From Fistulifera solaris (taxonomy: Eukaryota > Bacillariophyta > Bacillariophyceae > Naviculales > Stauroneidaceae): 64,000 nucleotides of DNA. Shown piece by piece: positions 44,353 through 54,676 of this stretch. The stretch is taken from NCBI GenBank assembly GCA_030295235.1, contig AP026144.1, positions 806,001 to 870,000 on the forward strand, given 5' to 3'. The translations under genes and the position numbers were made by a program. Below the pieces are notes generated by a model. The model saw only the letters and a list, made by a program, of their open reading frames with translations. It was not told the DNA's origin and searched no databases. Positions within the stretch are counted from its first letter, which is position 1. Every line of letters starts with the position of its first letter.

Positions 44353-45183
44353 ATGCATCCCTCCCAACGACGCTCGCCGTCACCGAAACGTCGTGCGCAG
44401 CGACCGCAACAACAGGACGTCTCGACAGACTCGACGGTGTCGAGCTGTATCAGTTACAGCGAAGAAGGCACGGGAAGTTTCCACAGTGATCGAAGGAAGT
44501 GTGTGCGCTTTAGCACCGTTTCGACGCACTGGATTCAATGTGATAAGACCACAACCGTCGAATCGGTCGATCATCACGAGATTCGCAAATCCGCCATGGC
44601 TCTGGAACGTATCATCGGAGCTCTCAAAATCGAAGAATATCAACGAATGGCATCCTCGACACGGAAACCGAAAGTAAAAGTTGAATCCAAAGAGACGACG
44701 ACACAGCAACCCCGACGGATTCGCGTGGCGACGCGATCTCCTCCCGAACACAGCAATCGCCGCCGCATTCTCGTCCGGGCATCATCTCTTTCGATATTGC
44801 CTACCGAAAAACGCACGCGCAGTCCGTCTCCGCTACGTCGCGCTGTATCTCCCCTTCGCCGTGCGGCATCCCCGCTCCGCCGGTTCCGAAACGCGGACGA
44901 AAAGGAAAATACGAAGACGACCAGCAGCATTCATAAAAGCAACAGTCACACAGAATGCCGCAACAGCAAAAACAGCAGCAACGTAGGTAGCCGCAAGAGC
45001 AAAAAGAGCAGCAGTAGTAACACTGATAGCCGCAATACCAAAAGCACAAAACACAGCATCAGCAGCAGTATCGATAACAACGACAAGGATACAGGTCCCG
45101 GTTTCCGATTTTTACGAACGGATTCCTTTTCTCGATTAGGGCGTTCGATGAGATCGCCGCGAAAGAAACGAGTAGATCCTTAG
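44353..45183 (+). CDS. Ser/Arg-rich protein with VRF motif, unknown
   Basis: A 276-residue intronless frame. I chose the ATG at 44353. It has SPSPKRR and TRSPSPLRR repeats and AVSPLRRAASPLRR, which look like phosphorylation sites in basic low-complexity sequence. KCVRFSTVSTHWIQ (about residues 51-64) is followed by a helical stretch (ALERIIGALKIEEYQRM) and a Ser/Lys/Asn-rich tail ending RSPRKKRVDP. The VRF-x-x-V block resembles the short beta-strand motif of the 46.5- and 56.1-kb proteins. No enzyme domain. It may be a nuclear or cytoskeletal phosphoprotein. Confidence 0.6.
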   Translation: MHPSQRRSPSPKRRAQRPQQQDVSTDSTVSSCISYSEEGTGSFHSDRRKCVRFSTVSTHWIQCDKTTTVESVDHHEIRKSAMALERIIGALKIEEYQRMASSTRKPKVKVESKETTTQQPRRIRVATRSPPEHSNRRRILVRASSLSILPTEKRTRSPSPLRRAVSPLRRAASPLRRFRNADEKENTKTTSSIHKSNSHTECRNSKNSSNVGSRKSKKSSSSNTDSRNTKSTKHSISSSIDNNDKDTGPGFRFLRTDSFSRLGRSMRSPRKKRVDP

Positions 45184-45642
45184 TATTTCCGGACAAGTGA
45201 TGGATGAGCTCAATTGAGCAGACATGTAGGGTGCCAATAGAATAGAATTTTTCCCTTTTAATAGAGGAGGAGTCTTCTCTCAACCAATGAGATCGTAAAC
45301 AAAAAATAGACTAGGCACAACCAAAAGCAAAGCACACATTTAAAAGTCCGGTCGATGGATTGCAACGTAGTCGGAAGAGTAAAGACCTCAAACGTGAGAG
45401 TAGTTCGCGCATGTTTACCGTTGCAGTCAGAACGAAAACAAGAGCTCTTTGGTCTTTACGATTCGTTTCCTGAACTTAGCTTTTTAAATCATTCGTTGAA
45501 AGGCAGATGAGTGCGTGTCTACTTGATATGCTTTGAGTCGGGAGTGTGCGTTAGATATTGCACCTCAGCTTGACGTTTTCGCTTCCGTCGCCGAAACCCA
45601 ATGAAATGCGTTTGTGACATTTATTTGTACGCCTCGATGATA
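45184..45642. other. Intergenic, no gene seen
   Basis: Spacer between the convergent Ser/Arg-rich gene and the nonsense-mutated paralog. Nothing recognisable. Confidence 0.4.
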
Positions 45643-45951
45643 CTAGATTCGAGCATTTTCCAGCGTAAATGCGTCTCGAAAGTTCCTTCGTTCTCGGGCA
45701 TAATGCATGCGATTCAATTCATAATCGTCCACCGAACACGTCAAAAGCCATTCGACTTAATCGGCTTCGTGGACATGTTTGACTGAAACTCGACCAAATG
45801 AGACTGATAAACGACCGTCATCATCCGAAACAGAGCCCTCGTCGCTTGAGGCGTCGCGCACGGCGGCAGAAATCATGACAATATGCTGTCGGAGAGAATA
45901 AGAAGAGAGTGGCACTTTGTAAAAAAAATTAGATGCCCATGAGATTGTCAC
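45643..45951 (-). pseudogene. Broken paralog of the 46.5-kb VxFGRVxVKHVHE protein
   Basis: The minus strand reads SVSFGRVSVKHVHEAD, then a TAA, then VEWLLTCSVDDYELNRMHYARERR. The intact gene at 46530-46982 reads VTFGRVYVKHVHETD, Q, VDWLLSCSVDDYELNKMHHARERR. A single C-to-T change of the Gln codon explains the stop. After ARERR the copy diverges and ends at 45643. The likely original start is near 45876 (MISAAVRD). This break is not at a homopolymer. Confidence 0.75.
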
Positions 45952-46529
45952 TCAAAATATCGTTCATCTATTTACTAATTCATCGTTTCTCAAAGAGGCC
46001 TGGAAACGATTCCATGTTGTATGAATGAGTTTGCCCCGACATGCATCTCACTGGTCAACAACATTTATCAAAAAGTGATCTGCCACCCGCCTTTTCTATC
46101 ACTATCACTGGAAACTGGAAAGTTCGTAGGCCTCACTTCATGATGCACACAGTAGAGTAGCATGACAGGGTGTCTGTCATAGTACACAAAACACGAATGA
46201 ATGAACGATACCTGGAAAGGTTCACTTGAACGCAGTCACGGCTTAGAACACCAATCACGAGTTCCCGCTTTATCCTCAAAATAAAGGGGAGCTTGTTGAC
46301 TTTGATGCTAGCAACTCATTCGTTTAGCGTAAAATAGAGGTTACTTTTAACATTTCGTTGTCTCGTATTGTCTTTTGCTGATCGGCACGTACCGAAGTAT
46401 ATTGTGGGCGCGAGGTGCTTTCTGTCGAAAATGATGATCGGTGAAGCGGTATTGTTTGCTTGGATCGGTACCACAGAAGCTATAGGGCTGTTTGGCTGAA
46501 ATTCAGAAGCAGCAGAAGCGATTCGGTAA
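45952..46529. other. Intergenic, no gene seen
   Basis: Spacer between the two VxFGRV paralogs. Short frames only. Confidence 0.4.
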
Positions 46530-46982
46530 TCACGAAGCGCTGAAAAACCAAAAGAACGACTCCTTTTTAGCGTTCTCTTGCATCCTCTCTTGTTCTAGCC
46601 GCCGGCGTTGCTTTTTTTCAAAGGCTAGTGAGTTTGTTTGAGCCATGAATTTGTATGCCTCAACAGAGCTTAATTCGGGAAATTGTTCCATCGTCAGAGT
46701 CCCACGATTCACCTCAATAGCGGCCTTCCTTCTCTCTCGTGCGTGGTGCATCTTATTTAACTCGTAATCATCCACCGAGCATGACAGCAACCAGTCGACT
46801 TGATCGGTTTCGTGTACATGCTTCACGTAAACGCGACCAAAGGTGACTACGGTAGAATTGCTATTAGAAAACGAACTGTCCTCGCTTGTCGACGACGACT
46901 CCGTCTCATCGTGGCTGTCGTCCAATATAGCCGGATAGAAGATGATATCTCGTAAGGAGGACGACCTGAGCAAACGAAACAT
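46530..46982 (-). CDS. VxFGRVxVKHVHE-motif protein, unknown
   Basis: A 150-residue intronless frame. A short N-terminus (MFRLLRSSSLRD) and an Asp/Ser-rich acidic stretch precede the core VVTFGRVYVKHVHETDQVDW (about residues 45-64). DDYELNKMHHARERRKAAIE follows, then a helical, Glu/Arg-rich tail ending KKESFFWFFSAS. The core looks like a beta strand followed by a charged loop, a Trp and a basic helix. In outline it recalls a short motif found in many diatom proteins of unknown function. The broken paralog at 45.7 kb shows the whole region was duplicated. No signal peptide. Confidence 0.65.
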   Translation of the reverse strand: MFRLLRSSSLRDIIFYPAILDDSHDETESSSTSEDSSFSNSNSTVVTFGRVYVKHVHETDQVDWLLSCSVDDYELNKMHHARERRKAAIEVNRGTLTMEQFPELSSVEAYKFMAQTNSLAFEKKQRRRLEQERMQENAKKESFFWFFSAS

Positions 46983-47505
46983 GAGTTCTGAGTTTAAGAC
47001 AAACGATAGATGATGAATTTAAATCATGCAAAAGTGGCAATCAGCGCAATGAGAAGGAGAATTATCGTCAGTCGTCTCATTTATTCAAGGACGGGAGTGT
47101 TTTTTGAAAAGATCGCTTGTGCGTGCCGCGGGCTCGGTGTGCAGCTTGTACTAATTTGTTCAATCACTTTCTCACTGGAAATTTCGCTTTTTTCAATAGA
47201 ACGAAATTGTAGAGACAGGTAGCAGTAAAAAGTAGCAATACGAACTCAGCACTCATTACTCACGACTCATTGTACTGAGCACTATCCGAAGTGGAATTCA
47301 AAACGACTAGCTATCAGATTTTAAGTACTGTTACCATCGGAGAGGTTCATTGCCCTTTGCCCTGTAAACGTTAACGATAATGTAGTGGGGGAACTAGGGG
47401 TTCGACTTTCGTCACTTATAGAAACCGATTAGTAATTACAGCTTCGATATAAATCTTAATGAGGTCTAATTAAACCCACAAATAACAAGCTTACACTTCG
47501 CACCA
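46983..47505. other. Intergenic, no gene seen
   Basis: No supported feature. Confidence 0.4.
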
Positions 47506-48891
47506 TCAAACAAATATTCGCGCTTTTTTGAAATAGAGAGAAAGCAATGAGATTTCAATGGCGTATAATACTCCGGACCTGGTACGTGTCAATGGCGCAT
47601 CATACCCGTACGTGTCGAACAACATTTCAGAAAAATTTACACTGCTTTCGTCACCGGACTTCGTTTTATCTTCAAAAGCTTCTTCAGCATTGCTTTTCGC
47701 TTCTCGGGTGCTTTGAGTCGAGGCGAAGCTTGGCTCACCCCTGTCCTTCCCGACTTTTGAATGATCGGGGTGCAATTGTGGATTGTCTGTCTTGGTGATT
47801 GGAGGATCTTTTCTGTACCTTTCAAGCATTCTCTCTGTGGAGTTGTTGGACTGCGACCGTCCGATAAGATCGTACTTTCAATATCCCGCCTCACTGATGT
47901 TCTTCGTAACGCTAAATTCATGGATGCGTTGTGGCTTTCCGAATCCGCTTCCGCCTTTACGTTGCTTCTAAGTTGTCGAATTTCCGAGTTTGGATGACTT
48001 TCCAAAGCTTCACTCAAAGCTTTTGACCCCGCAGCCACTTTTTTCTTTCTTTGGTGTTCGCTGCGGACGTTGCACGATACTGTTATCCGCGTTCGTAATG
48101 ACATTTCTCAATTTGTGCCCAAAATCACATACGCTTTGCTGGAAGTCATCTTTTTTATCGAGTGTGCGCCAAGTTTCTTGCTCGCATTTTTCTGTCTTTT
48201 CGGAAGTCTCAACAGAATTTTTTTCTGCAAAACTTGCGGAGAAGAAGTCTCTCCTTTCTGATATTCTTACTGACGCAACGCCGTGTTGAATTTGCTGAAC
48301 ACATTTCGGTGATGATGGATCTTGTGATTTACTTTGCGAGAAAATGAAGCCGGGAGGTGGAGAGATGCATCCTTCAAATAAAGAAGCACGATAAGCAATG
48401 AGATCGGATCGCCGTTTGGATGGCAATGTATTAAGTTTGTCTCTGGCCGAAGCTTCAGTCAAGGGTTGATGTTTAAATTCCAACGAATTCTGAAACATGT
48501 TGGAGCTCGAAACTTGAGGAGAAAACGGTTCGAAAGTAACGTCCGAAACATTCATTCCGGTCAAGAACAAAGTGCGCTTCTGTGTAATATGAATGGGTGG
48601 ACCAAGATGCTCGTACATGTTGTCGCTTATTGAATCTTCCCCAATGGCATCCATTGTCTCAATTGGAGAGCTTCGTTGTGCTGGTGCTGAAAGATTCCCA
48701 GAGCCGACTGTTGTTGATGAAGTTTCGCTGATATCCATTGTCGCTTGCGTTGAATGGTCCTTGAAAGCATCTTTCGTTCTTCGGCTTGCAAAATTGGTAA
48801 GAAACGATCCGCTCTCGTCGCTATTTGCATTTGCTTCGAAGATGGCACACCGATCCGCCAGTAAATTGTGTTTACGTCGTAAATTAGACAT
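47506..48891 (-). CDS. Ser/Lys-rich protein with repeated R..LxA.R..xFE motif (frame changes)
   Basis: I chose the ATG at 48891 (MSNLRRKHNLLADRC). The frame runs to 48010, but at the run complementary to 48039-48044 one base fewer would join EK to VAAGSKALSEALESHPN and continue to 47637. A further frame (47506-47829) ends in FSEMLFDTYGYDAPLTRTRSG and may be the true C-terminus. The motif RRKHNLLADRCAIFE recurs as KRRSDLIAYRASLFE about 180 residues later. The rest is low complexity and polar, without signal or membrane segments. Function unknown. It is divergent from the 50.9-kb gene. Confidence 0.5.
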
Positions 48892-50913
48892 AATGATTAA
48901 TTTGGATGAAAATGATGTGATTCGCACTCCAAGGGAAAGGGGTGAGAGTTGTTGATGAAGCTGAAATGTGTTTGCTTCAACGCTCAAATGATGAATCACA
49001 GTTGCTGCGATTTTTCGTCACTTGTCACTTGTTACGTTGTGATTTGTCCGGTGTGACAAGGAGATAAGAATATCAGAAAATGAAACCTCGCCGCCCGCCG
49101 CTGCACGAGTTTTACACATGACAGAGAATTCACGAAATAATAACCAGCAACAATAACTGCCGTACTTAATGAGAGTCAGAGAGCTTAGTGCTGACAAAAA
49201 GAACGACAATGGACAAGACCAATTCGCAGTAGTAAAGTCGCGCTCTGTTCGGAGAAAGACTACCAGGGAATGAGTTTTGCATTTAATTGTACTTGATTGG
49301 CAACCTCTTTCTCCACAATGATGCATAGAAAAAAGTACAACAATTCGTTGGACATTGAACCACGAGTCGTAACATGTGACATGGTCGAGCTGTTAATCAG
49401 TCTCTTCCGGAGTGTGGGCGAGAAACGAGCAAAAGAACTTTGTACAGAGACGGTTTAGCTTTGTGCTTTCCTCGTTCTTCTCAGAAAATAAAGCTTAAAC
49501 TCCAGTATCTTTTATCTTCATTCTTCCATCTCCGCTGTTCATTTTCACTCACTCTTCACTCTTCACTGACCACCGTCCTCGATAAGGATCAATGCTGCGA
49601 AAGGCTAAGGTCTACCTCAGAGGACGGATTTTTGTGCGAAGGGAAAGCTCGTGCTAATTATATCTTTGGTGTGCAACTCGGCTCTCTAGAGCAATAGGTT
49701 TCGCAACACTTTTGTCATTATATCTATCAAGCCAACGAATCCAGCAAATGAGAAATAAGTAACAACCTTGCATTGACACAGAAAACACCACGGAGCCGAT
49801 TAAACATGGTGGAGGGACGTCCATATCATAACAAACGAATACGCCCAGACTTATGCGATTGACATTAATGAATGGTTGATCGCAGATATCTCGAATGCTT
49901 TCGTGATGCCTCATATATTTTTACGGTTGCAAGGTTCCTCTAGCCAAGATATACGTTAGGGGCCGTCGCAAAGACAAATATTCCTTTGAAAAGCGTTGAC
50001 TGATCACAGGCCGGCTGGCTCAGCGCTTCCCCTGATAGCGAGGGATCCTTTTTGCTACTAGAAAGGTCTAAAATTTGCCAGTTAGCCCCTTTAAAATAAC
50101 AATTGCTTAAGTCTACCAATTAATCAGAAAGCATTGCTCTCGCACCACGCACCGGTCGGTCCACGTACCACGTACCGTCCGAGACGGGCAATAATAAAGC
50201 AGCGTTCTAAATATCCTATTCTTCACTTCAACGTGTTCCCACTGTTTCGAAAAGTGCCGAGAAACGCACAAGCCCTCTGATAACTTTCGAATTCTTCCAA
50301 ACCAGAAGTCAGAAGCCATAAAAAAATCCTTCTCATTATTCTAATCAAAAACTGTGCTTATTGCTCAGCCACTGCCAGGTAATCTATCCTAATTAATTTC
50401 CCTAATTTCCTAAAGTCAGAATGCAATTTTGACATTCGGACTGATTTTTTCGTTGTCCGTTTTCATTTTCTCACAAATCGTTCAAGTTGGCCCCAAGCTG
50501 AGTAGCAGGCATTCCCCCATGAATAAACAATAAGTTGCTATTTTCCAAGATTTCACTGCTCATTTCCATGCATAGTTCCTTGCTTTTTCCTTTGGAACTT
50601 TGATGCGCAATGTTGCTGTTTCGGTACTTTTTCTATAGCGATTTATGTACTCTCTCTGGTTTGATGTTGAAAGTACGTGGATGGTATACGACTAGACCGT
50701 CACTCGTCATTCGTCACTCGTCACCATCACCTTTTAAGATTGCCGTCTACGGAAGAACCTTCTAAGGAACGCGATTGTCACAGGGCTTAACTAAATCTAC
50801 CAGTTTGGCGAATGTAGATCTGCGCCATCAAGAAAGTATTTCAAAAGCCCCTTTCTCTTTTGTATGAAATCCCAATTGCACGAGCGATGGCCTTGGATGG
50901 CGAGGAGAGCTGA
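48892..50913. other. Long intergenic region, no gene seen
   Basis: About 2 kb without a convincing frame, repeat or RNA gene. Minor CACTC/GTCACTCGTC short repeats occur near 49550 and 50700-50720. Confidence 0.4.
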
Positions 50914-51839
50914 ATGTGTATGGATGCATTGCGAATGAACTCAGACGATGATTTATTTATCAATCGTGAAAATGCACATTACCCTGAAAGACTCACAACA
51001 TTGCCAACAACGCAACAAAGCTATACAACTTCTCGATTAACAATCAGTGTAGCGGAGACTAAAACAATGATATCGACGTCTCCATTTTCCTGGGAGAGGT
51101 TACGAACGAATGCAAATACGAATCATCAGCAAAGCAATAGGGCTCGCGAACCCCTCAACGACACTCCAATGCGCAACAGCGCTGATGCAGGATTCTGCAC
51201 CGGCAAGATCCAATCCTTACGTACCCGATCGTATCCCGAATCTCCTCGTCACAAAGCGTCGTTGATGAAACTTTCATCGCAGAATTCATCGTCCTTGACC
51301 AGAGTACTGCAAGAAAAAGCGAAGGCGCGAGTCGGATTGCGCAATCCGCCCCATATCATTTATCGAGCACTGCAAGAACACAAGTTAAAAATGGTGAATA
51401 CTTTAAACGATACACAGAATAACAATCAAGCGGAATACTTGCAACAGCTTCGGCAACAGCTCCATTCGATCGAGGAGGAGTTGAAAAAATATTGGTTGAA
51501 GATCAACAACAATCTCAATCGGATACAGCCACAATAGCAGGAGAAGATTCACAAAGAGCTGCCCCGAGACGACGGAACAGTATAGGTCGCTGTACCAATA
51601 TTGCGCACGAAATTGAATCCATTCGTCACGCATTATTGTACGATTTTACGTCTCAACAGCAGCAGCAAGAACAGCAACAACGGCAACGAAGGAATCGGCG
51701 CAACCGCCAGCATACGTTTCCGGTTCCCTTATCAATTCCGGAAGGAGAAGAGGAGCATTGTTTGTGGTCCTCGTGTCCTTCTCTTGTGTATGAACCAGAA
51801 CCCCGTGATTTGCCGCCCAAATTACCGACGCGTCGATAA
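50914..51839 (+). CDS. Gln-rich coiled-coil protein, unknown (one frame change)
   Basis: The first frame (from 50914; Met at 50935 is an alternative) ends at 51537. One extra A in the run 51484-51489 joins EEELKK to ILVEDQQQSQSD, the frame that ends at 51839. Corrected, about 308 residues. It holds a polar N-terminus, PPHIIYRALQEHKLKMVN, a Gln-rich coiled coil (YLQQLRQQLHSIEEELKK), NIAHEIESIRHALLYDF, and a Gln/Arg-rich stretch near the end. No catalytic motif or targeting signal. Probably a structural or regulatory protein. Confidence 0.55.
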
Positions 51840-52492
51840 TGGCGAATGGTTGATGATTGTATGCAGACATATGATTGTCAAATTTGTAAAGACTTGAGCA
51901 CAGTCGCTTTCTATTTTTGGAGAAGAATGATTTTTGGCGGACTAAACTGTAGCAGTAACTATCTTTTCAATCTCTGTATACTTATCATATCCATTTATAT
52001 GTAGTTGTCACCGCTAAAAAGATGAAACTCGTCTACTGTTAGGTTTTGAAGGCATAGGTGAATTGAGAATGGCTGCTGTTCAATGACTTCGTCTACTGTT
52101 AGGTTTTGAAGGCATAGATGAATTGAGAATGGCTGCTGTTCAATGACTTACCGAAAGAAGGGACAAGGACAGCCTGCTCATGCGATTGATCACAGTTGGT
52201 CTAAAATACTGGAGCGAGAGTGAACAAGGCACATCACTGTCTTTTTTGAATCCAAATTAAAGTGGTCGTATCATTCAGCGTTCTAGTTCGACTTAGGCTT
52301 ATGGCTGTGTCGCACGACTCCTCCTTGAATTGAGATCGCAGATGGGGGTGCGGACGACAGACGGGCCGCCTTATCATCCTGCAAATAAAGCAAAGCAAAG
52401 CATGAAATAAGTGCTCACTTTTGTTTGTTGATTGATAAAATTATTCATTTCCTTCAATTCTTTTGTTTTTCAGTTTACCTATAAGCAGTAAA
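51840..52492. other. Intergenic with 60-bp tandem repeat
   Basis: Upstream of the NEDD8-like gene. It contains the 60-bp tandem duplication listed separately. A TTTTGTTTTTCAG at 52461-52473, 20 bases before the ATG, looks like the acceptor of a 5' UTR intron. Confidence 0.45.
52030..52149. repeat. Tandem duplication, 2 x 60 bp
   Basis: Bases 52030-52089 repeat head-to-tail at 52090-52149 with one difference (G at 52058, A at 52118). Near-identity indicates a recent event or an assembly duplication. It lies in non-coding sequence. Confidence 0.9.
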
Positions 52493-52876
52493 ATGCAGGT
52501 AAGGAAGAAGTCATTGCGAAAAGTGCCGAAAAAAGGCAAACAAGCATGCACAAAAGTCTTTTTCTTTACAACCTCATCCCGCTCGTTTCTCTGCGCCCTC
52601 AATATTATCTTTTATTCGTTTTACTTGTTTCTATTTTCTTACACACAGATTTTCATCAAAACATTAACTGGCCGCAAACAAGCTTTGAATTTCGAACCCG
52701 ATCAACACGTTTTGGCGATCAAACAAGCTTTGCAAGAAAAGGAAGGCATTCAAGTCGATCAAATCAAATTAATTTACAGCGGAAAGCAACTGGCGGACGA
52801 CAAGTCTTTAGAATCGTACAGTATCAGTGCGGGCGCGACCATTCATATGGTGTTGCAATTGCGGGGTGGTATTTGA
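52493..52876 (+). CDS. NEDD8: NEDD8/Rub1-like ubiquitin-family modifier
   Basis: Exon 1 is only ATG CAG (52493-52498). A 150-bp GT-AG intron (52499-52648) follows and exon 2 runs to 52876. The 77-residue product starts MQIFIKTLTGRKQALNFEP and has EKEGIQVDQIKLIYSGKQL. It ends HMVLQLRGGI, so one residue is removed to expose the di-glycine. Residue 72 is Gln, where ubiquitin has Arg and animal NEDD8 has Ala. Lys at position 48 and GKQ (as in NEDD8) support a modifier rather than ubiquitin itself. It would be conjugated to cullins through a dedicated E1. A divergent ubiquitin-like protein is the alternative. Confidence 0.8.
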   Translation: MQVRKKSLRKVPKKGKQACTKVFFFTTSSRSFLCALNIIFYSFYLFLFSYTQIFIKTLTGRKQALNFEPDQHVLAIKQALQEKEGIQVDQIKLIYSGKQLADDKSLESYSISAGATIHMVLQLRGGI

Positions 52877-52989
52877 GTTGTTGTAACGAGGCTTATGCAA
52901 ATACGACTGCTTCTTCAGCGCAAGTACTAAGCCTACAAAGAGTCTAGTACCCCAAGCTGAGAGTTCTATTGTATTCACTTGACGATCGT

Positions 52990-54676
52990 CTACTCGTTCT
53001 TGTCGTTATTTTCGTTGCTCGATTTTCCATAGTGCTGTGGAGATACTTGTCGTCGAAGGGCGGGTATTTGTTCGTGTAAGATCGATTGCAAAAACTGAAT
53101 GTCTTTCGCACTCGGTTTGGATGGTGATTGAGACAAGGCCGTCGGCAACGTATGTCGTAATCGTTGCCACACGGCGGCCGTATATTCATCCCCATTTTGT
53201 ATTTCGCGGGCGTGGGTCCGTGAAAAGGCGGCACTCAATTCGGTGGCGGTTTGGGATTGTTCCGTCCAGGCCTGGAGCGCGGTTGAATGATACCACATCA
53301 ACCCACTCGTCGACAAAAGTACGGTAGCCGCCATACCACTGGTAACTGCCGCTGCCGACGAAACGGTGGCGGCGGTCGTCGTATGCCACAAGACCGTTGC
53401 GGCACTCCCCATTGTTAAAACTCCCGTGACTTGCTGTACCGCCTTCCAAAACAATTTGCTTTTTCGAGCATGCCAATCTTGCAATAACTTGGCCTGCATT
53501 TCCAACAAGCAGCAACTATCGTACAGTAGCGTAATAACATTGTCCACGCGTCGGGCGGGTGCTTGACGAATTTGTTCTACTACTTCGTGTCGCGCGGTTT
53601 CTAAATCTTGTTGTAAGACCGAAACAGATGGCGGTGTTGCGTCAATCTTGTCATTGGATGTCGTCGAAGGCAAACACATGGTGTAAATGCGCGGCAAATC
53701 TTTGCGCGGAATCACTTTACTCAAATTCCAACACAAACTTCCGTACGCGCGGGCAAAATCGTGCATCTTTTCGAACTGATCGGCTTTATTTAAAACAATC
53801 AGCAATTTGTGATCCATCCCACTCAAACTGTGCAACAAAACACTGAGCGTTTCACCGGTCGTCCCCGGTTTGTCTGGATCAAAAAACAAACAAACGACAT
53901 CGGCCCGTTCGGCCATCCAACGCAAAACTCCTTGAAAATCGTATCCCCGATCCATGGGTGTTTTTCCTAAAAAGCCCGTAGCATTTCCGGGACTATCAAT
54001 CATCCCGGGTGTATCAATCATGATGAAATTGGCATTTAAATCGCGACGAATTTTCAATAAGGAATGATGAATGAGGGTGGGACCGAATTGTCGCAACGGA
54101 CTGAATCCCCAATCGGGGTCACCGATTCTGTAGTCGAAACGAGGGATAGAAAACAGCAGAAATCAGAGACGGAAAAATGAGTGATGATGTTTGGAAAACA
54201 ATACTGCACAAAAAAAAGGAATGCGCATTTTACTCTGGATACGTACAAGGCCGGCCCATCTTGATCACGATCTTCGGGTCCAGGAGCAATAATGGTAAAG
54301 GCATCATCCGTAGGCGCGACACCTGCTTTTTGAATTTGTCGTCCCAACACATGATTAATGAAGGAACTTTTTCCGGACGAATGATTGCCCACTAAGAGTA
54401 CGGCGGGCAACGCCATACTCGGATAGATGGCATCAAGAGGGCCGTGTAGCTGAAAAGACAGAAAGTAAGAGATAGTGCTGCGTTATTACAAGAGGGGAGT
54501 AGCTCATTTGTACTTACTTTTTCATTGAGAGGCAATAACGATTGATACAAAGCTTGACATTGATCCATCACTTGTTGTTGGTGTGTTGAGTAATAATTTG
54601 TGTTATTAGCGGACGATAAACATCGAACCAGTCGGTCAATTTGTGGGAAACGAATGCATCTTCGAGTAGCAAACAT
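52990..54676 (-). CDS. EHD/dynamin-superfamily GTPase, probably mitochondrial
   Basis: Three exons (54676-54518, 54449-54247, 54127-52990) with introns of 68 and 119 bp encode about 499 residues. The N-terminus (MFATRRCIRFPQIDRLVRCL) looks like a mitochondrial presequence. G1 is GNHSSGKSSF (about residues 74-83), G3 is IDTPG and G4 is NKADQF. RGYDFQGVLRWMAERADVV and FFDPDKPGTTGE match the EHD-type GTPase domain. After it comes a helical part with a hydrophobic Ala/Thr/Val-rich stretch (about 350-385) that could insert in a membrane. EHD proteins remodel membranes by oligomerising. The C-terminal EH domain of animal EHDs is absent. Confidence 0.85.
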
